Assembly (NCBI RefSeq): GCF_024220585.1 | Contig: NZ_JAMXKF010000003.1 | Coordinates: 1-64,000, forward strand | Length of the DNA stretch: 64,000 bases | Direction of reading: 5' to 3' | Origin: Dyadobacter diqingensis | GTDB taxonomy: Bacteria; Bacteroidota; Bacteroidia; Cytophagales; Spirosomataceae | Part shown: one piece after another, positions 18,120 to 26,282 of the stretch | How the letters are laid out: the number at the start of each line of letters is the position of its first letter | How positions within the stretch are numbered: position 1 is the stretch's first letter | Notes under the pieces: generated by a model | Database searches by the model: none | What the model was told of the DNA's origin: nothing | Seen by the model: only the letters and a program-made list of their open reading frames with translations | Position numbers and translations under genes: made by a program

Positions 18120-19387
18120 GCCACGGCCAGTTTTTCAGGATGTACTACGCTCAGATACGTTTGGCGTAGGATCCACGCGAAACATAATACGTTCAGGATT
18201 TGTAAAACATATTCGAAAAGATTCGAAATGTTGCCAAACATACCAAAAGAGGTATAAGAAGGTTGATGAATATAAACCCAGACAAAAGGCTGCACAACGG
18301 TGAGCCAGTTTACGGCAAGAAGCACGACAATATGCCAGGTTTTTCTGATATCAATAATATCGAAAAGAACGGCCATCAGGTAAGCGATCAGGTAAGCGCC
18401 CATGGCACTGGCCTGGAAGATCATCATACACACAAAAACGGAAATGAATATGCCCGGAAGGATCTCGCTGATATGTCTGTGACGTGCTTTGAAAGCCATA
18501 AAGGCCGGAATAAAAACGGTAAACAACAAGCCAACCCAGTTGATCATTGTAGATTTTTTCTCATTGATATGAATGAATAACTCTACAAACGGACGGCTGA
18601 CTGAAAAAAGATTAGGCGTCATCAACTGTTCCGTGTGCTGAATCGGCATGAGGAAAAGGTCGCCAATTTGCCAGTATAAAAAACCCACAGCAGGAATCCC
18701 GACGGCGGCCATAACCAGCAGCATTTTTAGCGGTTTTTTCACAACCACTAAAATGGCCGGAAGCAGAAATATGAACGTTACCTTGATTGTAAGTAAGGTC
18801 AGCGCAAAAAGAAGACCTGCGCCCACTTCATAATTGTCTCTGTGTTTGAGCGTGTAACGCCAGATCAGCAATGCCGCGCCCCAAAACCAGACTTCCTCCT
18901 GCCCGTCGACCAGGATATACATAAATCCGGCCGGAAGCAGCAGATAGATCATCGCGTACTGTAACGCCCTGACACTTTTTATTTTATAGGTTTTATAAGT
19001 CAGCCACAGAATGGCGCTTTCCATCAATACCATAAACAGGACAATGGCACGGGAATTATGCCAGATCCAAACCGGGATGCTGATGATATAAGCATACAAA
19101 GGCGCATGATATGACCAGAAGTCGCGGTAAACGAAACCGCCTGCCTTTGCGGCTTCGGCTTTGTAAAAAAAGAATGGAATGTCGCCGCGCGGATCTTCAT
19201 TGATGATCAGGAAAATGCCGATCCATGGAATCAGACGGAGCAAAACAAAACCGACAGCGAATACAAGTTTCTCTTTTTCCTGCTGCCATTTTGCAAAAAG
19301 ATCAGATCGGCTTATCACCCAGAAAATGCCCAGTGTGAGGCCGAGATTGATGAGAAGCTTGATATAAAAAACGGTAAGAATGGGCAT
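18116..19387 (-). CDS. Polytopic membrane protein, probable GT-C glycosyltransferase (paralogue)
   Basis: A 423-residue paralogue of the next gene with the same plan: about 11 helices, an early acidic loop (EDPRGDIPFFFYKAEA) and the signature GFVYRDFWSYHAPLYAYI. The two share the YRDFW...PLYAY block and the DGQEE/GAQED V-W helix region, which indicates an old tandem duplication. As with its partner, a lipid-linked sugar transferase role is inferred from fold-like features. It is divergent from the acyl-CoA dehydrogenase at 19613 and likely the first gene of a two-gene operon. Confidence 0.65.
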   Translation of the reverse strand: MPILTVFYIKLLINLGLTLGIFWVISRSDLFAKWQQEKEKLVFAVGFVLLRLIPWIGIFLIINEDPRGDIPFFFYKAEAAKAGGFVYRDFWSYHAPLYAYIISIPVWIWHNSRAIVLFMVLMESAILWLTYKTYKIKSVRALQYAMIYLLLPAGFMYILVDGQEEVWFWGAALLIWRYTLKHRDNYEVGAGLLFALTLLTIKVTFIFLLPAILVVVKKPLKMLLVMAAVGIPAVGFLYWQIGDLFLMPIQHTEQLMTPNLFSVSRPFVELFIHINEKKSTMINWVGLLFTVFIPAFMAFKARHRHISEILPGIFISVFVCMMIFQASAMGAYLIAYLMAVLFDIIDIRKTWHIVVLLAVNWLTVVQPFVWVYIHQPSYTSFGMFGNISNLFEYVLQILNVLCFAWILRQTYLSVVHPEKLAVA

Positions 19388-19522
19388 GTGAGCTAGAATA
19401 TCTTTGTATGAAGTGTGTCTGTTTTATCAGTAAAAATCAATATCAAGGCGCAAACTTAAGATAACTTTTTTTCAAAATGATCAGCAAAACACAAAGATTT
19501 AATGCGTTACAAATTGGTATGC

Positions 19523-19553
19523 TTGCATACTATAATTCAAAACCTTATTTTTG
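19523..19553 (+). promoter_or_regulatory. Acyl-CoA dehydrogenase promoter
   Basis: TTG at 19523-19525, 20 bases, then TATTTTTG at 19546-19553, an exact -7 consensus. The start point would be near 19560, which rules out the upstream in-frame codon at 19502 as the translation start. Confidence 0.65.
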
Positions 19554-19612
19554 ATTGTTTCACAACCACCAAAAGTACTTTTCTTATGCCGTATAATGCG
19601 CCACTTACCGGA

Positions 19613-20752
19613 ATGGATTTCAACCTGAGTGAGGAACATGAGGCCGTACAGTTTGCTGCCAGAGATTTCGCTCAAAATGAATTGTTGTCCGGAGTTATTG
19701 AACGTGATAATGAACAGAAATTTGATCCGGCTCTTATCCGGAAAATGGGTGAACTTGGCTTTTTAAGCATGATGGTGCGGCCGGAATACGGTGGAGGTGG
19801 TATGGACACGCTGTCCTACGTGATTGCGATGGAAGAAATTTCCAAGATCGACGCATCCGCCTCGGTGATCATGTCCGTGAATAATTCGCTGGTGTGCTGG
19901 GGAATTCAGGCTTATGGAACCGAGGAGCAAAAAAAGAAATATCTGACTCAGCTGAGTTCCGGGAATATGATCGGGGCGTTTTGTCTTTCGGAGCCGGAAG
20001 CAGGCTCTGACGCGACTTCACAGCATACCACGGCCGAAGATAAAGGTGATCACTATTTATTAAACGGCACTAAAAACTGGATCACCAACGGCAACTCTTC
20101 GGGTGTTTGCCTGGTTATGGCGCAGACGCATCCTGAAAAGGCGCATAAGGGAATCAATGTTTTGATAGTAGAAAAAGGCGCGCCCGGCTTTATAGTTGGA
20201 AAGAAGGAAGATAAGATGGGGATCCGGGCCTCCGATACGCACACACTGATGTTTTCTGATGTCAAAGTGCCGAAGGAAAACAGGATTGGTGACGATGGCT
20301 TCGGTTTCAAGTTTGCCATGAATGTTTTGAATGGAGGCAGGATCGGCATTGCGGCCCAGGCATTGGGTATTGCGTCGGGTGCTTTTGAGTTGTCGTTAAA
20401 ATATGCGCAGGAGCGAAAAACTTTTGGAAAACCGATAAGTGACCACCAGGCTATACAATTTAAACTTGCCGAGATGGCAACAAAGATTGAAGCGGCAAGA
20501 CTGCTTGTTTACAAGGCGGCGAGATTGAAGGATCAGGGCAAGGATTATATCCAGGCGGCTGCAATGGCGAAGCTGTATGCATCCGATGTGGCTATGTGGG
20601 TGACAACGGAAGCCGTTCAGGTTCACGGGGGTTATGGGTATGTGAAGGAATTTCACGTCGAGCGGTTGATGCGCGACGCAAAAATTACACAAATCTATGA
20701 GGGTACCTCTGAAATCCAAAAATTGGTGATAGCCCGTGAGTTGCTAAAATAG
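19613..20752 (+). CDS. Acyl-CoA dehydrogenase, short-chain type
   Basis: FAD enzyme that oxidises acyl-CoA to trans-2-enoyl-CoA. From ATG 19613 (MDFNLSEEHEAV) the protein has 379 residues, typical of the family; an ATG at 19586 would add nine residues and is also possible. It has GAFCLSEPEAGSD (FAD/substrate region), the glutamate base in IYEGTSEIQKLVIAREL, and YAQERKTFGKPISDHQ. The exact chain length is not deducible; butyryl-CoA dehydrogenase-like enzymes look closest. It is monocistronic with a clear promoter at 19523-19553. No electron-transfer flavoprotein genes are nearby. Confidence 0.93.
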   Translation: MDFNLSEEHEAVQFAARDFAQNELLSGVIERDNEQKFDPALIRKMGELGFLSMMVRPEYGGGGMDTLSYVIAMEEISKIDASASVIMSVNNSLVCWGIQAYGTEEQKKKYLTQLSSGNMIGAFCLSEPEAGSDATSQHTTAEDKGDHYLLNGTKNWITNGNSSGVCLVMAQTHPEKAHKGINVLIVEKGAPGFIVGKKEDKMGIRASDTHTLMFSDVKVPKENRIGDDGFGFKFAMNVLNGGRIGIAAQALGIASGAFELSLKYAQERKTFGKPISDHQAIQFKLAEMATKIEAARLLVYKAARLKDQGKDYIQAAAMAKLYASDVAMWVTTEAVQVHGGYGYVKEFHVERLMRDAKITQIYEGTSEIQKLVIARELLK

Positions 20753-20830
20753 CCCGTTTAAGGCATTTTTCTACATATTGTTCTAAATGTGGGATTAATT
20801 TCGTCTTAAAAAGATACTTTTTTTATATTT

Positions 20831-20882
20831 TTTGTTATTACATGCTTGTATTAGTTTTGTACAATTTATTAGATTTGTACAA
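20831..20882 (+). promoter_or_regulatory. araC-type gene promoter with twin TTGTACAA palindromes
   Basis: There are two -7 candidates: TAGTTTTG (20852-20859, TTTG 17 bases upstream at 20831) and TAGATTTG (20870-20877, TTG 21 bases upstream at 20846). Each runs into the 8-bp palindrome TTGTACAA (20857-20864 and 20875-20882), exactly 18 bp apart. This looks like an operator overlapping the promoter, possibly for autoregulation by the downstream regulator. Confidence 0.55.
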
Positions 20883-20926
20883 AAATTGAATAAAAGGTCT
20901 TTTCGGCCCCTTAAATATATACATGT

Positions 20927-21856
20927 ATGGAAGACTATAATAAGATTATCGAGTCATTGGGAGTGAAGTTTGTGAAGGCACGACACATTCGTATCCTGCA
21001 ACCTATCACGATCAAAAATTTTTACGACGTACAGAATTCACTTACAATTTTGTACGATGGAGAAGTTTCGTTCGGAAGCGAAGAATCTCATAAGGTAGAA
21101 GAAGGTGACATGTTGTTTATCCCAGGCGGAAAACATGCGACTGTAACATACGGAAATACGCAATCTGCGAAAACCGTGTCGAACGAGGAGTTCATGACAA
21201 ACCGGGATAATTATATAGAAGCAGGACATGACCCTGCTTTGATCGGAAAATTGCCGAATTCTTTCGGTCTGATTTCCTTCGAAGCAAAGGTTTTTGATAC
21301 CGTTAACTTCTTTACTTCACTGGATGTTCCTCCGTTTTTGATCAAAAGAGACGATCAGATCGCAATCACGATCAACCAGATCCTGACAGAAGACATGCTT
21401 GATATTCCTGGTAAAGGACGTATCATTAAAATCAAAACAGAAGAAGTTGTAATCGAAATCATTCGTTACATTCTTAAAAATAAATTGTTTGTTGAACAAC
21501 TTGTTACAAACAGTACTTATTTCAAAGATCCTCGTTTGATCGATATTTTTGCTTACATTAAAGACAATTTGGGTGGCGATCTTTCCAACAAAGTTTTGGC
21601 GAACGTTGCGAACGTTTCCGAGGATTATGTTGGACAGTATTTCAAAATGCTGACAGGTATCAACCCTCAGGATTACATCGAATATCAGCGCATGGAAAAA
21701 GCGGTGGACTTACTTCGTACTTCGAAGAAAAGTATCCGTGCCATCGGTTCTGATGTTGGATACAAGGACACAGCGTATTTCTGCCGTCGTTTCAAGATGA
21801 TGTTTGGTATCCCGGCGGGTAAGATGCGTCGTCGTGAATCTCTAATGAATGTTTAG
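20927..21856 (+). CDS. AraC-family transcriptional regulator with cupin-like sensor domain
   Basis: A 309-residue DNA-binding protein. Residues about 25-80 form a cupin-like beta domain (LTILYDGEVSFGS...VEEGDMLFIPGGKHATVTYG), followed by a helical linker and a C-terminal AraC domain at about 205-300. Two helix-turn-helix units are visible: LANVANVSEDYVGQYFKML and IRAIGSDVGYKDTAYFCRRFK. The effector and targets are unknown. The upstream twin TTGTACAA palindromes suggest autoregulation. It is monocistronic with a strong terminator (21886-21912). Confidence 0.9.
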   Translation: MEDYNKIIESLGVKFVKARHIRILQPITIKNFYDVQNSLTILYDGEVSFGSEESHKVEEGDMLFIPGGKHATVTYGNTQSAKTVSNEEFMTNRDNYIEAGHDPALIGKLPNSFGLISFEAKVFDTVNFFTSLDVPPFLIKRDDQIAITINQILTEDMLDIPGKGRIIKIKTEEVVIEIIRYILKNKLFVEQLVTNSTYFKDPRLIDIFAYIKDNLGGDLSNKVLANVANVSEDYVGQYFKMLTGINPQDYIEYQRMEKAVDLLRTSKKSIRAIGSDVGYKDTAYFCRRFKMMFGIPAGKMRRRESLMNV

Positions 21857-21885
21857 TATTCTGATTATAAATATTTTGAAGAATG

Positions 21886-21912
21886 AGCCGTCCCGAAAGG
21901 ACGGCTTTTTTT
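21886..21912 (+). terminator. Terminator of the AraC-type gene
   Basis: AGCCGTCC (21886-21893) pairs with GGACGGCT (21899-21906) around CGAAA, followed by seven T. It lies 30 bp after the stop. Confidence 0.92.
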
Positions 21913-21939
21913 GTGCACGACGGTGTCGGTTTTCTATCA

Positions 21940-22088
21940 GACCTTATCACGAATTATTTTGTAAGCCATTTTTGCAGTCGGCTATCAGCAATCGGCGGAT
22001 CTACTCCTTTAATCGTTTAAAATTTTGTTCTTGACATTAATCTGAAAGCTGACTGCCGAAAGCATTATAAAGAATTCGTGATAATGTC
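21940..22088. repeat. Nested palindromic element (dispersed repeat, copy B)
   Basis: Outer arms of about 20 bp (21940-21959 and 22069-22088, core TTATCACGAATT, two mismatches) enclose inner arms 21974-21988 and 22042-22056 (GCAGTCGGCTATCAG against CTGAAAGCTGACTGC, 13 of 15 pairing). The element takes up most of the 332-bp gap between the AraC-type gene and the outer-membrane protein gene. It contains no coding frame. It may be a small non-autonomous mobile element. Confidence 0.6.
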
Positions 22089-22188
22089 TATTGACAGAAA
22101 TTATTTACCACTTGTTTACTTTAATTGTTTGGAACTTTTATTTCTTTTGGAATAACTTTAACAAAACTAACTCACCGAAATAAAAGCC

Positions 22189-22932
22189 ATGTTTATGATG
22201 AAGAAAACCGCCCGTCTGTTTTTGCCCGTTTTACTTTGCCTCTTTGTCAGCTCGTCATCCTGGGCACAAATGAGTGTGGGTTTGAAAACAGGTGTTAACT
22301 TATCAAATTTTTCATTTGATGAAGAAGACTTCTATGATTCCGGTTTTAGCAGTGACTCACCAGGATTTAAGACCCGGGCCGGATTTAACTTTGCTGTATT
22401 ATTTAATTATGCCCTGACACCTACTATGAGTATTCAGGTTGAGCCTGGTTTTTCGCAGCGTGGTGCCAGGATTGATGAAACTGATGAAACTGTGCTCAGT
22501 GGCCAGCGGTACAGAATCGAAGGAAAGGGCAAGATTATTGCTAATTATATCGAAATGCCGATTTTGTTTCAGTATAAACCGCAATTTGGCAAACTGGAAG
22601 GTATTTTGTCTTTCGGACCGGAATTACGTTATCTGACAACACCCCTTAAATTTAAGAGCACAACTAAGACCTATTTAAACGGAGAACTTGTTTCGGAAGA
22701 AAAAGATAATCAATCTTTGAGCGGAGACGATGGCATACGGAAGTTTGATATCGGTCTTGTAGCGGGTGTAGGGGTAGCTTATCCGATTGGTTCGCTGAAA
22801 GTATTTGGCGAAGCCCGTTATCATTTTGGGATCAACAACCTGGTAGGGCATTTTGACGGAGCCGAATCAAAACTATATAACCGCGGAGCTTCCATTAACG
22901 TTGGGGTTCTTTTGCCTGTTGGTAAAAAGTAA
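22189..22932 (+). CDS. Outer-membrane beta-barrel protein (PorT-like family)
   Basis: A 247-residue protein with a signal peptide at about 1-26 (basic MMKKTAR, hydrophobic core, cleavage after SSWA). The rest consists of alternating beta strands typical of 8-10-stranded Bacteroidota barrels: VGLKTGVNLSNFSF, TMSIQVEPGFSQRGA, NYIEMPILFQYKP, GLVAGVGVAYPIG, NVGVLLPVG. A pore or adhesin role cannot be assigned. The methionine at residue 3 or 4 could equally be the start. It lies after the nested palindrome element and ends at a terminator shared with the convergent gene at 23000. Confidence 0.82.
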   Translation: MFMMKKTARLFLPVLLCLFVSSSSWAQMSVGLKTGVNLSNFSFDEEDFYDSGFSSDSPGFKTRAGFNFAVLFNYALTPTMSIQVEPGFSQRGARIDETDETVLSGQRYRIEGKGKIIANYIEMPILFQYKPQFGKLEGILSFGPELRYLTTPLKFKSTTKTYLNGELVSEEKDNQSLSGDDGIRKFDIGLVAGVGVAYPIGSLKVFGEARYHFGINNLVGHFDGAESKLYNRGASINVGVLLPVGKK

Positions 22933-22945
22933 ATAACTGCGATAA

Positions 22946-22986
22946 AAAAATGGCTGCCAGGATTTTATTTCCCGGGAGCCATTTTT
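22946..22986. terminator. Bidirectional terminator
   Basis: AAAAATGGCT pairs with AGCCATTTTT, with A-runs and T-runs on both sides and a partly paired interior (GCC...GGG). It serves the outer-membrane protein gene on plus and the NTF2-like gene on minus. Confidence 0.75.
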
Positions 22987-22999
22987 CATTTTTGAGAGA

Positions 23000-23434
23000 T
23001 TATCTGACCGGCGTAAGCTGAACGGCTGAAACCTTCCAGCTTCCCCCTTTTTTAACAGAAACCACGGTGTAAGTTACCTCGTTTTGGAAACCGTTGTTTT
23101 CGATCTTCCCCTTCACATTCCATGTGCCTGTCACCACGCCTACGTCACCATAGTCACGGGTGCGGATGCCTGACGTTATACCGGTGTCAACCACGATATA
23201 ACCCTGGGCAACTCCCTGGGATAACATATCACGGTCCACCTGCTGACCGTCGAAGCTTACGATGGAGAAATCGTCGGCCAGAATATTATTTAGCGCATTG
23301 CTGTCTTCGTCCAAAAGTGCTTTGAAAAAAGCATTCGAACACTCGGTTGCATCCTGCGGACGCGAGAAACTGGCCTGTGCGTAGGTGGTCAAAGAACCCA
23401 TTGCAAGCAAACCGCAAAGCATTAATTTTTTCAT
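23000..23434 (-). CDS. Secreted NTF2-like (DUF4440-type) protein
   Basis: A 144-residue protein with a signal peptide at about 1-20 (MKKLMLCGLLAMGSLTTYAQA). It then has a cone-shaped NTF2-like fold: DATECSNAFFKALLDEDSNALNNILADDFSIVSFDGQ, a middle strand GDVGVVTGTWNVKGK and a final sheet strand YTVVSVKKGGSWKVSAVQLTPV. Such domains bind small ligands or serve as structural modules; no catalytic residues are evident. It is exported, probably periplasmic. It converges with the outer-membrane protein gene across a shared terminator. Confidence 0.75.
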   Translation of the reverse strand: MKKLMLCGLLAMGSLTTYAQASFSRPQDATECSNAFFKALLDEDSNALNNILADDFSIVSFDGQQVDRDMLSQGVAQGYIVVDTGITSGIRTRDYGDVGVVTGTWNVKGKIENNGFQNEVTYTVVSVKKGGSWKVSAVQLTPVR

Positions 23435-23538
23435 AAAGAGTTTATTGATCGTGTTTTAGCAAATGTTTTGGGAAGCTGCAAAAAAGTCTGATGCTGTACA
23501 AATTTTTAGTGAAATGTTTATGGAAAAATAATGCGACC

Positions 23539-23596
23539 GGCCGTCGGCTGCTATTATGCGCAGAAGCCGACCGCAGATGGCCGAAAGCCGACAGCC
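23539..23596. repeat. Dispersed palindromic repeat, copy C
   Basis: GGCCGTCGGCT (23539-23549) faces AGCCGACAGCC (23586-23596), 10 of 11 pairing, with further AAGCCGAC-like units between. It lies upstream of the lipoprotein gene at 23671. It is the same motif family as at 13840, 21940 and 45431. Confidence 0.55.
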
Positions 23597-23670
23597 CTAA
23601 AGTTTCCTCCCTTATGAATATATGATTAGATTCGCGTTTGTTTTACGGATCGATAGAAATACGAAAAAAT

Positions 23671-24066
23671 ATGATTAAGGTTAAATCGTGGATATGCCTG
23701 GCAGGGCTGTTTTTAGGGCTTGTAGCCTGTTCGACGCCTCCGGATACACTTGGTAAGCTTGACTTGAAAAAGTGGCGTGAGGACCGCGGAGGATGCAAGA
23801 GTGAGCGTTCTGTGCTGGTGGCTGATCTGAGAGGGGAACAAAAACAGTTATTGGGGAAATTTGCCGACGATATCGGAAAGATTCTTGGCCGTCCGGATAT
23901 ACACCAGCTGGGGGAACGGAATACGAAGTTTTATATTTATTTCCTGGAAAAGGGACCCCAGTGTGATGATATCACCAAAAAATCAGAGGCAAAAAAAGTA
24001 ATATTGAAATTCAATGCAATTGGCTTGTTGTCGGAAATTAATTATCAGACTACCGTTTTGAAATAA
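23671..24066 (+). CDS. Small lipoprotein of unknown function
   Basis: From ATG 23671 the product has 131 residues. It has a lipoprotein signal peptide (MIKVKSWICLAGLFLGLVAC) with lipobox LVAC and lipidated Cys at about 20. The mature part has no recognised domain; it is charged (KKWREDRGGC, GEQKQLLGKFADDIGKIL) and has two further cysteines that could form a disulfide. An earlier in-frame start at 23638 would place residues before the signal peptide and is unlikely. Its stop directly abuts the stop of nadD on the other strand, with no terminator between. Confidence 0.7.
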   Translation: MIKVKSWICLAGLFLGLVACSTPPDTLGKLDLKKWREDRGGCKSERSVLVADLRGEQKQLLGKFADDIGKILGRPDIHQLGERNTKFYIYFLEKGPQCDDITKKSEAKKVILKFNAIGLLSEINYQTTVLK

Positions 24067-24639
24067 TCAGACATACAATTTCTTAACCCGGATCATTTCT
24101 TCAACCGGCTCGGAAACCATGTAACGGATGGATTTTCCATTTTTCAGACAGGCTCTCAGGTATGTGGCAGAAATGTCCAGCAGGGGAGCCTGTACGAATT
24201 TAACGGCGGGATGATCTTTAAAATGATGGGCTGACGAATTCGGCCTTGGGTATACGTATAAGCCAACGTATTCCAGAATTTTGTCGTGGTTTTTCCAATT
24301 CGGAAACTGAGCCAGATTATCTTCGCCCATGATCAGTTTGAACTCATGCTGAGGAAATTTTTCCTGCATCCTGACCAGCGTATCAATGGTATAACTGGGC
24401 TTTGGCATATGAAACTCTACGTCAGTCACTTTCAATAAAGCGTTGTCTGCAATAGCCCTTTGGACCAGATCGTAGCGGTCGAATTCATGAAGCAGGCTGC
24501 TGTTTTTCTTAAACGGATTTTGCGGGCTTACCACAAACCAAACCTGTTCAAGATCGGTCGACGTTACCATGGTATTGGCAATAATCAAATGACCGATATG
24601 TATAGGATTGAAGGATCCGAAAAACAGACCTATTTTCAT
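24067..24639 (-). CDS. nadD: Nicotinate-nucleotide adenylyltransferase
   Basis: Transfers AMP from ATP to nicotinate mononucleotide in NAD synthesis. The 190-residue protein has the nucleotidyltransferase motif GLFFGSFNPIHIGHLIIAN (HxGH as HIGH) at the N-terminus and the late motif ISATYLRACLKNGKSIRYMV (ISxTxxR). Length is normal. It lies 67 bp after gmk on the same strand and is probably the last gene of the sigma/anti-sigma/gmk/nadD run. The stops of nadD and the convergent lipoprotein gene abut. Confidence 0.95.
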   Translation of the reverse strand: MKIGLFFGSFNPIHIGHLIIANTMVTSTDLEQVWFVVSPQNPFKKNSSLLHEFDRYDLVQRAIADNALLKVTDVEFHMPKPSYTIDTLVRMQEKFPQHEFKLIMGEDNLAQFPNWKNHDKILEYVGLYVYPRPNSSAHHFKDHPAVKFVQAPLLDISATYLRACLKNGKSIRYMVSEPVEEMIRVKKLYV

Positions 24640-24706
24640 AAAATAATATTTGGGAAGTCATGACAAAAATGACAAATTACTGACAAATGTATGACAGCAA
24701 TCATTG

Positions 24707-25276
24707 TTATGCCTTAATAAATTCCTGAATCAGATCTTCCGCTTTTTTCAAAGCCTCATCCAGGTCATCATTAATCAGCACCGTATCAAATTCGTGCTCA
24801 AAACTTTGTTCATAACGAACCTTGGCAAGACGTGTTGCCATTGTTTGCGCTGTTTCGGTGCCGCGGCTGTTGAGGCGGCGTTCAATTTCAGCTTCCGAAG
24901 AAACTTTTACGAATACCGCCAGGGCATCTTTTTCGTATGCTTCCTTGAGTTTAAGGCCACCCTTGACATCCACATCGAAAACTACATGTTTTCCTTCATC
25001 CCAGAGCCTTTGAATTTCTGCTTTCAGGGTACCATAATAATTTCCGGCATACACTTCTTCCCATTCGGCAAATTCCTGGTTCGCAATCCGTTGTCTGAAA
25101 TCTTCTATGGATAAAAAATAATAATCTTTTCCATCCACTTCATATTCACGTCTTGAACGCGTACAGGCTGAAACTGAAAATGCCAGCTGTGAAGAAAATT
25201 TATTTAAAAGATGCCGGACTATGGTAGTCTTCCCAGAACCTGATGGGGCAGAAAATATGATAAGCTTACCTTTCAC
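24707..25276 (-). CDS. gmk: Guanylate kinase
   Basis: Phosphorylates GMP to GDP. The 189-residue protein has a P-loop FSAPSGSGKTTIVRHLL at the N-terminus, the GMP-binding region SACTRSRREYEVDGKDYYFLS and the lid SRGTETAQTMATRLAKVRYE. The start is GTG at 25274-25276; no ATG gives a complete P-loop. It lies 11 bp after the anti-sigma gene, so it is likely co-transcribed with it, and upstream of nadD. Confidence 0.96.
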   Translation of the reverse strand: MKGKLIIFSAPSGSGKTTIVRHLLNKFSSQLAFSVSACTRSRREYEVDGKDYYFLSIEDFRQRIANQEFAEWEEVYAGNYYGTLKAEIQRLWDEGKHVVFDVDVKGGLKLKEAYEKDALAVFVKVSSEAEIERRLNSRGTETAQTMATRLAKVRYEQSFEHEFDTVLINDDLDEALKKAEDLIQEFIKA

Positions 25277-25287
25277 GCGTAACCGGA

Positions 25288-25578
25288 TTAACTATTTACT
25301 TTGGACAAAATGGTATCCAAAATGCTTTGTGGACAGGGCTTTTTCACGAGTTTGAGACTCAATGACTCTTTAATGCACTTTTCAAGACGATAAGCTTCGA
25401 TACAAGGAAGGCATTTATCCATGTTTTCCCTGAAATGATCCTTTTCCGCTTCCGTAGCTTCATCGTCAAGAATCGACTGAATGATTTTCATACATTCAGC
25501 ATGATGCTCGCAACTATGCTTCATGGGTTGTTTTTGCGCTTCTTCTGTAACAGAAGGCGTATGGGAAGATGCATTCAT
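25288..25578 (-). CDS. Cysteine-rich putative anti-sigma factor
   Basis: A 96-residue soluble protein from ATG 25578. Cysteines and histidines are clustered: HSCEHHAEC near the N-terminus, then DHFRENMDKCLPCIEAYRLEKC and a late KPCPQ. The arrangement resembles zinc-binding anti-sigma (ZAS) domains, but the usual HxxxCxxC is changed to H-x7-C-x2-C. It follows the ECF sigma gene by about 85 bp, the expected place for its antagonist. Redox-sensing release of the sigma factor, as in RsrA, is plausible but inferred. It is closely linked to gmk (11 bp). Confidence 0.7.
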   Translation of the reverse strand: MNASSHTPSVTEEAQKQPMKHSCEHHAECMKIIQSILDDEATEAEKDHFRENMDKCLPCIEAYRLEKCIKESLSLKLVKKPCPQSILDTILSKVNS

Positions 25579-25666
25579 CACAAATTATGCTGGTAAATTG
25601 ATTTTTGGAATATATATGTACGACTGTACCCTATAACTCATTTGTTTATGAAAAAAGTTTCATGAG

Positions 25667-26266
25667 TTAAGAATCATATCCCATTGAGCTCGCATAACTT
25701 TTCAGTTTTTCTTTCAAAAGGTTACGTGCGCGGTGTAATCTGGACCTTACAGTACCGATCGGAATGTCCAGAATTTTGGCCATTTCCTCGTAAGTAAAAC
25801 CTTCAATGTCACAAAGAATAATCACAGTACGGAAGTCAACAGGCAGTGCATTCAATGCATTCGCCACTTCGTCTCCGATCAGTTCCTGCACGGCATCGGC
25901 CCGAAGGTCGACGGTGTAAGTAGTGTCAGAAGCTTCCTCTGAGTTATAAGTTGTTTCTACTTCCTGATAATCAACTTTTGAAGGTTCCTTGCTTTTTTTA
26001 CGATAATCGTTGATAAAGCTGTTTTTCAGGATACGGAAAAGCCATGCTTTGGCATTCGTGCCCTGCTCAAAAGAAGAAATAAACCGGAAAGCTTTCAGGT
26101 ATGTGTCCTGCACCAGGTCATTTGCATCGTCTTCATCCATGGTTAGGCGGAAGGCGAAGTTATACATGGAGTCTATGTGTGGCATGAATTCACGGTTGAA
26201 AATCTCGTAGCGGAGATCGTCGGTGTATCCATTAGTGGTGATCGATTCTGACATGGCAACTGACAT
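25667..26266 (-). CDS. ECF-type RNA polymerase sigma factor
   Basis: A 199-residue sigma-70 family protein of the extracytoplasmic-function type. Region 2 is at about 25-95 (YNFAFRLTMDEDDANDLVQDTYLKAFRFI, KAWLFRILKNSFINDYRKK). An acidic linker follows, then region 4 at about 130-185 ending YEEMAKILDIPIGTVRSRLHRARNLLKEKL. There is no region 1 or 3. A Met four codons in may be the real start, because the apparent promoter (26283-26314) lies very close. It is followed by a cysteine-rich anti-sigma gene, then gmk and nadD. The regulon is unknown. Confidence 0.93.
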   Translation of the reverse strand: MSVAMSESITTNGYTDDLRYEIFNREFMPHIDSMYNFAFRLTMDEDDANDLVQDTYLKAFRFISSFEQGTNAKAWLFRILKNSFINDYRKKSKEPSKVDYQEVETTYNSEEASDTTYTVDLRADAVQELIGDEVANALNALPVDFRTVIILCDIEGFTYEEMAKILDIPIGTVRSRLHRARNLLKEKLKSYASSMGYDS

Positions 26267-26282
26267 AGGAATGCTGAATTTA

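Noticed and set aside
19502-19612. Upstream starts for the acyl-CoA dehydrogenase
   Set aside because: The codon at 19502 precedes the promoter, and the added residues are unlike the family. ATG 19586 remains possible but 19613 gives the usual N-terminus and length.
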